Below, piece after piece: positions 8,440 to 12,528 of a stretch of DNA of 12,528 bases. Origin of the DNA: GW2011-AR18 sp038046085. GTDB taxonomy: Archaea; Nanobdellota; Nanobdellia; SCGC-AAA011-G17; GW2011-AR18. The stretch's first letter is position 1. Each line of letters opens with the position of its first letter. Both the position numbers and the translations under genes were made by a program. The DNA lies in assembly GCA_038046085.1 (NCBI GenBank), contig JBBSWW010000019.1, positions 1 through 12,528 of the forward strand, written 5' to 3'. Below the pieces are notes generated by a model. The model worked only from the letters and a program-made list of their open reading frames with translations. It searched no databases and was not told the DNA's origin.

Positions 8440-10316
8440 AAAAAATAATTCTTTTATCATTGTTTTTGCTTTTATTTATTAATATTGTCTCTGCTGCTGA
8501 TAATTTTGAAAGTCTGAATAATAATGAGGCTAAGAAATTGATAGATCAGTATACAGTCTTGCAAGTTCCTAATGGTCAGCCAGAACAGCAATCATATAAT
8601 TCTTTAGCAGCTTCATCTCTTGATGCTTCTGTTAGGGCTCAGGCTATTTTTAATGAAGCTCTTGGTTATAAGGAAATTGCTAAGTTAAGAAGATCTTATG
8701 AAGGCTTGCCACTGAGTGAGATTCCTTCAAGACCTGTAATTATAGAAGGTGGTTCTGGTGAAGGTGGACTCTCTATATTCTCTCCTGATGATCATGGTAA
8801 TAGAGACGAGAGAGGGTGGCCTGTTGAAAATCCTATTATAACATCTTGTTATGGTGCGCGTTCTATTGGTGATAAGTGGCATGATGGTTTAGACTTTGGT
8901 GTTCCTGTAGGCACTAGTATTCACTCAATAAATGATGGTTCTGTTTATGCTACATGTGAAGGTAGATGTCATGGTTATGGAAATAATATTATAATCCAAC
9001 ATGATGATGGCACTTATACAAGATATAATCATCTTTCAGAACTAAAAGTTAAGAGAGGAGATCCAAGTAAACCTGCTCCCAGAGTGACAAAAGGACAGAT
9101 TATAGCTCTTTCAGGAAATACTGGGGTATCTACTGGAGCTCATCTTCATTTAAGTGTTTTCTACTCTAATGATTTCACTCATGATCTGGGTAAGGGAAGT
9201 TATGATAGGGATCCACTATTGTATCTCCCTGCTCTCCATCCTTACAAGTTTACTAGTTCTAGAAATTGTAAAGATTCTCCAACTGTTCAACAGATTAACA
9301 GAGAACAGGGTAGCTCTAATATTCAGGGTGGTGTTCAGACTACTACTAAACTTAACACTGATGTTTATCTTGAAGTTGATGATGGTAGTTCAGCTATTGG
9401 CAACCTTGAATTGAAATTTGAGAAAGGTGCATGGCAGTGGAGAGTTCATGGTGATGATGGTTATTTGAGTGTTAATCTTCCTGATAATGAGAATTATGAT
9501 TATAGCTTCTTATCAGTGACTAGAGAACCTGATGAAAAATTCAAGGTTTTGTTGAAAAATTTAAAAACAAATAAAGGTTCAAAAAGTATAGAAGCTGGTG
9601 TTATTGAAATGGTTAATTTTGTTAATAAACTTGATCCAGTTCCTACACCTCCAACAGGCATTGCTTATCCTGCTATTAATCTAAGGTCTCAAAATGATGA
9701 TACATTATTGAAGACTTATTCAGTTAGTAATGGTCTTCTTAAATCTGAAATAATTCTCTATTATCTTTCAGGAAGTAATGCAAAAATACCTGCTACAGAT
9801 AAAGAAATAATTGAAACTGTTATTAAAGAAGCAAAATTAAGGGGAATACCTCCGGGTTTAGCTTTGGCTCTTGGTATGCAGGAAACAAAATTACAGCATT
9901 ATGATAAGAATGGAAAAGTTATAGAGAGTTGGGTTGGAAGGGCTGGAGGTTATGGTATTTTCCAGATTGCAGAAAGTGCTCATCCTGAAATTAAATGTGA
10001 TCTGGCTAAAGTAGACTGCAATATTAAATCAGGTCTTAATATCTTAAAAACAGAGTATGATAGGTATAGGACTAAATCAAGACATTTCTATGGGTGTAAT
10101 AATGGAAAATTCTTAGATGTTGATAAAGATTATAATGGTTGGCTAGCAGCTGTTAGGGCTTATAATGGTTGGCCTTCAAGTTATCGTTGTCCTATAAGTG
10201 TAAGCAATAATAACAGAGCAGGTGATCCTGATTATGTTACACACGTATTAAAGCAATATAATGATCTGCCATTAGAATATAAGAAGTATGATGATGATTT
10301 CGGTTTCGGTCAATGA
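8436..10316 (+). CDS. Secreted bifunctional murein hydrolase-like protein: M23 (LytM) endopeptidase plus SLT lytic-transglycosylase-like domain
   Basis: Starts in an ATGA overlap, with a GGGAG motif 10 bases upstream (8421-8425). Residues 1-21 are a signal peptide (ILLSLFLLLFINIVSA). Residues ~126-265 are an M23 domain with the full metal/catalytic set: H149 and D153 (in WHDGLDFG), H199 (RYNHL), and H236/H238 (GAHLHL). M23 enzymes are zinc endopeptidases that cut murein peptide bridges. Residues ~300-400 form an unassigned beta-rich linker domain. Residues ~452-612 match the SLT/goose-lysozyme-like fold: putative catalytic E483 (ALGMQETKL), Y506-G-I-F-Q510 (the GLMQ position), N529-I-x-x-G533, A575-Y-N-G578, and Y600-V. 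Such enzymes cleave the MurNAc-GlcNAc glycan strand. Eight cysteines, including the unusual C174-C178 insert in the M23 domain, fit an extracellular protein with disulfides. Archaea lack murein, so the substrate is probably foreign. Both active sites look intact. Activity itself is not shown by sequence. Confidence 0.9.
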   Translation: MKKIILLSLFLLLFINIVSAADNFESLNNNEAKKLIDQYTVLQVPNGQPEQQSYNSLAASSLDASVRAQAIFNEALGYKEIAKLRRSYEGLPLSEIPSRPVIIEGGSGEGGLSIFSPDDHGNRDERGWPVENPIITSCYGARSIGDKWHDGLDFGVPVGTSIHSINDGSVYATCEGRCHGYGNNIIIQHDDGTYTRYNHLSELKVKRGDPSKPAPRVTKGQIIALSGNTGVSTGAHLHLSVFYSNDFTHDLGKGSYDRDPLLYLPALHPYKFTSSRNCKDSPTVQQINREQGSSNIQGGVQTTTKLNTDVYLEVDDGSSAIGNLELKFEKGAWQWRVHGDDGYLSVNLPDNENYDYSFLSVTREPDEKFKVLLKNLKTNKGSKSIEAGVIEMVNFVNKLDPVPTPPTGIAYPAINLRSQNDDTLLKTYSVSNGLLKSEIILYYLSGSNAKIPATDKEIIETVIKEAKLRGIPPGLALALGMQETKLQHYDKNGKVIESWVGRAGGYGIFQIAESAHPEIKCDLAKVDCNIKSGLNILKTEYDRYRTKSRHFYGCNNGKFLDVDKDYNGWLAAVRAYNGWPSSYRCPISVSNNNRAGDPDYVTHVLKQYNDLPLEYKKYDDDFGFGQ

Positions 10317-11062
10317 AAACTAAAAACTTTTTTATTACATTATCTTTAGAAATTCTTTTCACTATATTAATAATTAGCCTGCTTTTCTATTCTAGGGATA
10401 AAACTCGTGGTTATATCTCTTCAATTCAGGAATTCTCTCCTGAGATATCTAAGTTGCAGGAAGAATTAGGCAAGTCTAATCTTACATCTTATGATCAGTC
10501 AGAAGTAAAAGATAAATTAGATGATATTGAAAAGACTTTGGATGATGCTGTCTTATTGAATAAATATATTGTCCCTATATCTATTATCTTGTTATCTTTA
10601 GTATTCTACTTTTTCATATGGAAATTTACTAATGGCATTTCAGTTAAGAATTTCTTTTTATCAGCTATTGTTCCTTTATTTTTATTGTTTGTTACAATTA
10701 TTAGTTTCTTGAATTATCTTGCTTTCATCTATTTAGGTTTGGATTCTGATAATTTTTATTTTTTAGTATCTTTTATCATTTTATTGATAATATCTTATTA
10801 TATCTCTTTAGTATCATTATCCTATAAGAACAATGGTTTTGTTGATTCTGTTAAATTTTCTTTTTATAATTTTAAACATTTCATTTTGCAGTTTATTTTG
10901 ATCTTGATCTCTAATATTGTTTTATTATCATTAATCTTAGTTATCTTTGTCTTATCCTATGCCGGATACTCTATTATTATTCCTTCTGTTATTCTATTAG
11001 TTTTACTAATAATCATCAATATTCAAAGATTTTATTTTGTCAAGAAAGTTAATAGATTATAA
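10313..11062 (+). CDS. Polytopic membrane protein of unknown function (249 aa), last gene of operon
   Basis: Start is the ATG of the ATGA overlap with the hydrolase gene. Six hydrophobic segments are visible at about residues 6-26, 85-104, 112-141, 147-170, 189-215 and 219-238. A charged, coiled-coil-like loop of about 58 residues lies between the first two (EISKLQEELGKSN and SEVKDKLDDIEKTLDD). By the positive-inside rule (MKTK start, basic KKVNRL end) both ends should be cytoplasmic, which places the long loop outside the cell. No catalytic motif or known transporter signature is seen. Operon position suggests it holds, exports or regulates the secreted partners, which is inference. The TAA stop at 11060-11062 is followed by a T-rich, structured spacer. 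Confidence 0.75.
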   Translation: MKTKNFFITLSLEILFTILIISLLFYSRDKTRGYISSIQEFSPEISKLQEELGKSNLTSYDQSEVKDKLDDIEKTLDDAVLLNKYIVPISIILLSLVFYFFIWKFTNGISVKNFFLSAIVPLFLLFVTIISFLNYLAFIYLGLDSDNFYFLVSFIILLIISYYISLVSLSYKNNGFVDSVKFSFYNFKHFILQFILILISNIVLLSLILVIFVLSYAGYSIIIPSVILLVLLIIINIQRFYFVKKVNRL

Positions 11063-11197
11063 TTGCGGGGAACAGGACTTTCGTAACCGTTTTAGTTTTT
11101 CCCTAAAGGCTTTTTCTAAAAGGGTTTAGTTCGAACCTGCGAAGGCACTAAGCCATCAGGTGACCTTAGGTCATAAGCTATTACACCTATAACCTTC
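11063..11197. other. GC-richer, hairpin-forming spacer; candidate structured RNA of unknown class
   Basis: These 135 bases between two convergent genes are clearly less AT-rich than their surroundings and have no useful ORF. Pairings found by eye: GGGAA/TTCCC (68-72 with 99-103 of the 11,000s); an extended GGCTT/AAGCC stem (11108-11112 with 11150-11154) enclosing two perfect hairpins, CTAAA-AGGG-TTTAG (11116-11129) and TTCG-AACCTG-CGAA (11130-11143); and TGACC-TTA-GGTCA (11161-11173). On the minus strand 11075-11088 folds as a bulged stem capped by a GAAA tetraloop. The arrangement is multibranched, but it does not fit a tRNA, 5S rRNA, SRP RNA or RNase P RNA. Strand is unclear. It could be an ncRNA, a 3' UTR structure, or a remnant linked to the neighbouring homing endonuclease. 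Confidence 0.35.
11090..11115 (+). terminator. Probable T-rich terminator of the operon
   Basis: Two T5 runs, 11096-11100 (after GTTTTAG) and 11111-11115 (after AAGGC), lie 34-53 bases beyond the stop of the last operon gene. Runs of this type terminate archaeal transcription. They overlap the hairpin-forming spacer, so they may have another role. Confidence 0.4.
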
Positions 11198-11923
11198 CTA
11201 AGCTTGACCTTCTAGTTTATCAGTTAGATATTCTAGAATCTGATCCATTTGGCCGCTCTGGAATCCCCGCATATTTTTAATGTATTTTTTATGAAAATAT
11301 AATCCATAATAAACCTTTCTATATTTCTTATTTAACCATTGATCATGTTTATCGATGATTAAAACATCCCTTAATAATCTAGATATTCCATCTCTAAACT
11401 CTAAACTTGCTGTAGAAAGACCTTTACTGTTAATTCCGGATCTTTTACCTCCATCTGTTATAAAAACTCCAAGAAGAAAATATTTTTTAATAGTTAATGG
11501 AGCATTAAAAACAAACTTTGGAACAAATATTTTATGGCTTTTTTTACCTCTAGGTATCTGGAATATTTCATGAAATAAGTGGTATATTGGAGCACTATCT
11601 ATATATGAAAGAAATCTTAATTTCCTATTCTCTCTTTTATCCCTTATAGGATGTATTCTTATAGACTGTAAACCAAAAGTTAATTCAAACATTTTATTAA
11701 TACTTTGAAGTTTCTCCTTATCAGTTAATTCAATGCTTATTCTAGTCTTATCTTTCTTAAGATGCCCATCACCTAGAATTACCCCTGCTAAAAAATACAT
11801 ATCATGGGTCAGAACTTTAGATATTTTGACTATCTTTGGTACGCCTCTTGTGCCTTTTACATAAATATATTTTTCATCTTCTTTAACTAATCTAAATTTT
11901 GAAAACTCCTCTTTTAAGTTCAT
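11198..11923 (-). CDS. LAGLIDADG homing endonuclease (241 aa)
   Basis: A single-chain, two-motif LAGLIDADG protein. Motif 1 is LAGVILGDGH (residues 45-54, acidic D52) and motif 2 is LLGVFITDGG (about 150-159, acidic D157); both metal-binding acids are kept, so it is probably active. Length 241 is normal for two-motif archaeal intron- or intein-type enzymes. Such enzymes cut a long asymmetric DNA site and spread their own gene. There are no recognisable rRNA or tRNA exons on either side and no intein splice residues, so it appears free-standing; the structured spacer just beyond its stop is the only candidate for an associated element. A TATA-like box lies ~25 bases before the ATG, and no Shine-Dalgarno is seen. 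It is convergent with the surface operon and follows L37e by 91 bases, with its own promoter. Confidence 0.88.
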   Translation of the reverse strand: MNLKEEFSKFRLVKEDEKYIYVKGTRGVPKIVKISKVLTHDMYFLAGVILGDGHLKKDKTRISIELTDKEKLQSINKMFELTFGLQSIRIHPIRDKRENRKLRFLSYIDSAPIYHLFHEIFQIPRGKKSHKIFVPKFVFNAPLTIKKYFLLGVFITDGGKRSGINSKGLSTASLEFRDGISRLLRDVLIIDKHDQWLNKKYRKVYYGLYFHKKYIKNMRGFQSGQMDQILEYLTDKLEGQA

Positions 11924-11944
11924 ATATCAATATAGATTTTAAAG

Positions 11945-11954
11945 TTTAAATAAT
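11945..11954 (-). promoter_or_regulatory. TATA-like box for the homing endonuclease
   Basis: The minus strand reads ATTATTTAAA, centred about 25 bases before the ATG at 11923, as expected for a leaderless archaeal gene. It gives the endonuclease expression independent of the L37e transcript. Confidence 0.4.
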
Positions 11955-11991
11955 CAACTCAACTTTTTCCAGAAATCTTACAATAATACTG

Positions 11992-12013
11992 AAAAAATAA
12001 AATTTTTAAAAGA
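11992..12013 (-). terminator. T-rich terminator downstream of L37e
   Basis: Directly after the L37e stop the minus strand shows T4-A5-T4-A-T6 blocks, a strong U-rich archaeal terminator candidate. The A/T alternation can also pair weakly. It should separate the LSm-L37e transcript from the endonuclease gene. Confidence 0.5.
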
Positions 12014-12014
12014 A

Positions 12015-12215
12015 TTATAATCTGTGTCTTACTACTGTTTTTCCATTTCTTTTTGTCTGCCAGTTGTATCTTCTTATCTTAGCAGTTGCTCCATAACCAC
12101 ATGATGCACATTTCTTATTTCTTACATGATAACTTCTGTTTCCGCATCTTCTGCATCTTTGTACTAGGGTACTCCTTCTGGATTTCTTACCCATTGATGC
12201 TGTTCCTTTTGTCAT
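12015..12215 (-). CDS. rpl37e: 50S ribosomal protein L37e
   Basis: A small, very basic 66-residue protein opening MTKGTASMGKKSRRS, which is the typical L37e start, followed by a zinc ribbon: C21-x2-C24 (RCRRCGNRSYH) and C36-x2-C39 (KKCASCGYG). The tail KIRRYNWQTKRNGK matches the family's rRNA-binding C-terminus. L37e is a zinc-binding protein of the large subunit, found in archaea and eukaryotes but not bacteria, so it fixes the domain of life. Length is normal (about 55-65 residues in archaea). It lies 16 bases after the LSm gene on the same strand, a common archaeal pairing, and is probably cotranscribed. An AAGGA-like motif lies about 12 bases before its ATG. Confidence 0.96.
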   Translation of the reverse strand: MTKGTASMGKKSRRSTLVQRCRRCGNRSYHVRNKKCASCGYGATAKIRRYNWQTKRNGKTVVRHRL

Positions 12216-12231
12216 GTTCTAGAATTTCCTT

Positions 12232-12453
12232 TTATGCTGTTGATATGAATATTATTGTATCCCCTCTTACGAATACTGTTCCTAATTTTCTTTTAGTCTC
12301 TCCATCTACTTTTTCTTCACAATCTTCTAATACTGTGTTTATGTGGATATCAAATGATCTTAATTTTCCAATTAATTGTTTATTATTCTTTAATTCAACG
12401 ATTACGTTCTTTCCTCTTGCTTCATTTAATGTGTCTAAAGGTCTTAGTTCCAT
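12232..12453 (-). CDS. Archaeal Sm-like RNA-binding protein (LSm/SmAP)
   Basis: A 73-residue protein covering a complete Sm fold: N-terminal helix (RPLDTLNEARG), Sm1 (VIVELKNNKQLIGKLRSFD with H37 and N39), and Sm2 (LGTVFVRGDTIIFIS with R63-G64-D65). The D-x-H-x-N and R-G-D sets form the uridine pocket in archaeal Sm proteins, so oligo-U RNA binding is expected. These proteins assemble as heptameric rings and act in RNA metabolism. Length is normal (about 70-80). The start is supported by a TATA box centred 27 bases upstream. It is followed by L37e on the same strand, a gene order found in many archaea. Confidence 0.95.
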   Translation of the reverse strand: MELRPLDTLNEARGKNVIVELKNNKQLIGKLRSFDIHINTVLEDCEEKVDGETKRKLGTVFVRGDTIIFISTA

Positions 12454-12475
12454 ATTTTATGGTCACTAGTTATTG

Positions 12476-12484
12476 TATTTAAAC
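12476..12484 (-). promoter_or_regulatory. TATA box of the LSm-L37e operon
   Basis: The minus strand reads GTTTAAATA, centred 27 bases before the LSm ATG at 12453, so the transcript should be leaderless. The remaining bases to the window end (12485-12528) are AT-rich and show no gene. Confidence 0.5.
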
Positions 12485-12528
12485 TTTCCTGTTGTTTATC
12501 AGTTAATTAAAAAAATTATTTTTTAACA

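Noticed and set aside
533..11062. Possibility that the operon is a bacterial contaminant or prophage
   Set aside because: The same contig carries archaeal L37e and LSm, the operon has a canonical TATA box, and base use is the same on both sides of it. Older transfer of single domains from bacteria remains possible.
11075..11154. RNase P RNA motifs on the minus strand (GAAAGTCC and GGCTTA)
   Set aside because: They occur in the reverse order to the known RNA, and a full RNase P RNA would have to overlap the membrane-protein gene.
11065..11155. tRNA gene suggested by TTCGAAC near 11130
   Set aside because: The flanking five-base arms do not pair as a T-arm on either strand, and no acceptor stem or anticodon arm can be drawn.
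11060..11197. Group I intron core (AATTGCGGGGAA looks like element P)
   Set aside because: No matching Q, R and S elements in order on either strand, and the upstream part would have to lie inside the membrane-protein gene. Kept only as a weak possibility.
12086..12469. 127-codon plus-strand open frame across L37e and LSm
   Set aside because: It is antisense to two certain genes; its Phe/Ser/Cys-rich translation is a by-product of their codons.

Overview
The window looks like a piece of a small-genome, AT-rich archaeon, most probably of the DPANN type (Pacearchaeota/Woesearchaeota-like). The evidence is direct. There is an archaeal Sm-like protein (LSm/SmAP) followed by ribosomal protein L37e. 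TATA boxes lie about 24-27 bases before start codons, which is the leaderless archaeal layout. There is also a pilin-like class III signal sequence and a LAGLIDADG homing endonuclease. The exact phylum is inference. A run of 100 Ns (1240-1339) is an assembly gap inside one gene.

Layout. Left edge, minus strand: a truncated YbaK/ProX-like aminoacyl-tRNA deacylase domain gene (1-194) and a small basic conserved-type protein (252-446). A divergent promoter region (about 447-532) carries opposed TATA boxes and a direct repeat. From 533 to 11062 runs one plus-strand operon of four genes, each joined to the next by a 4-base ATGA stop/start overlap. In order they are a 630-residue membrane-anchored protein with a type IV pilin-like N-terminus; a 2005-residue secreted, cysteine-rich protein with a coiled coil and a C-terminal SH3b-like domain; a 626-residue secreted enzyme with an intact M23 (LytM) endopeptidase domain followed by an SLT lytic-transglycosylase-like domain; and a 249-residue six-helix membrane protein. 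A short, GC-richer, hairpin-forming spacer (11063-11197) separates the operon from a convergent LAGLIDADG homing endonuclease (11198-11923). Two housekeeping genes, L37e and LSm, close the window on the minus strand.

How it fits together. The most interesting content is the operon. Archaea have no murein, yet this operon encodes a secreted enzyme with two catalytic folds that in bacteria and phages cut murein peptides and glycan strands. A giant secreted partner carries an SH3b-like domain, a fold that in bacterial hydrolases often binds cell wall. With the pilin-like anchor and the polytopic membrane protein, the set reads as a co-translated surface apparatus. A reasonable hypothesis is attachment to, and local opening of, the wall of a bacterial partner, host or prey. 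That role is inference; the domains and the overlaps are visible in the sequence.
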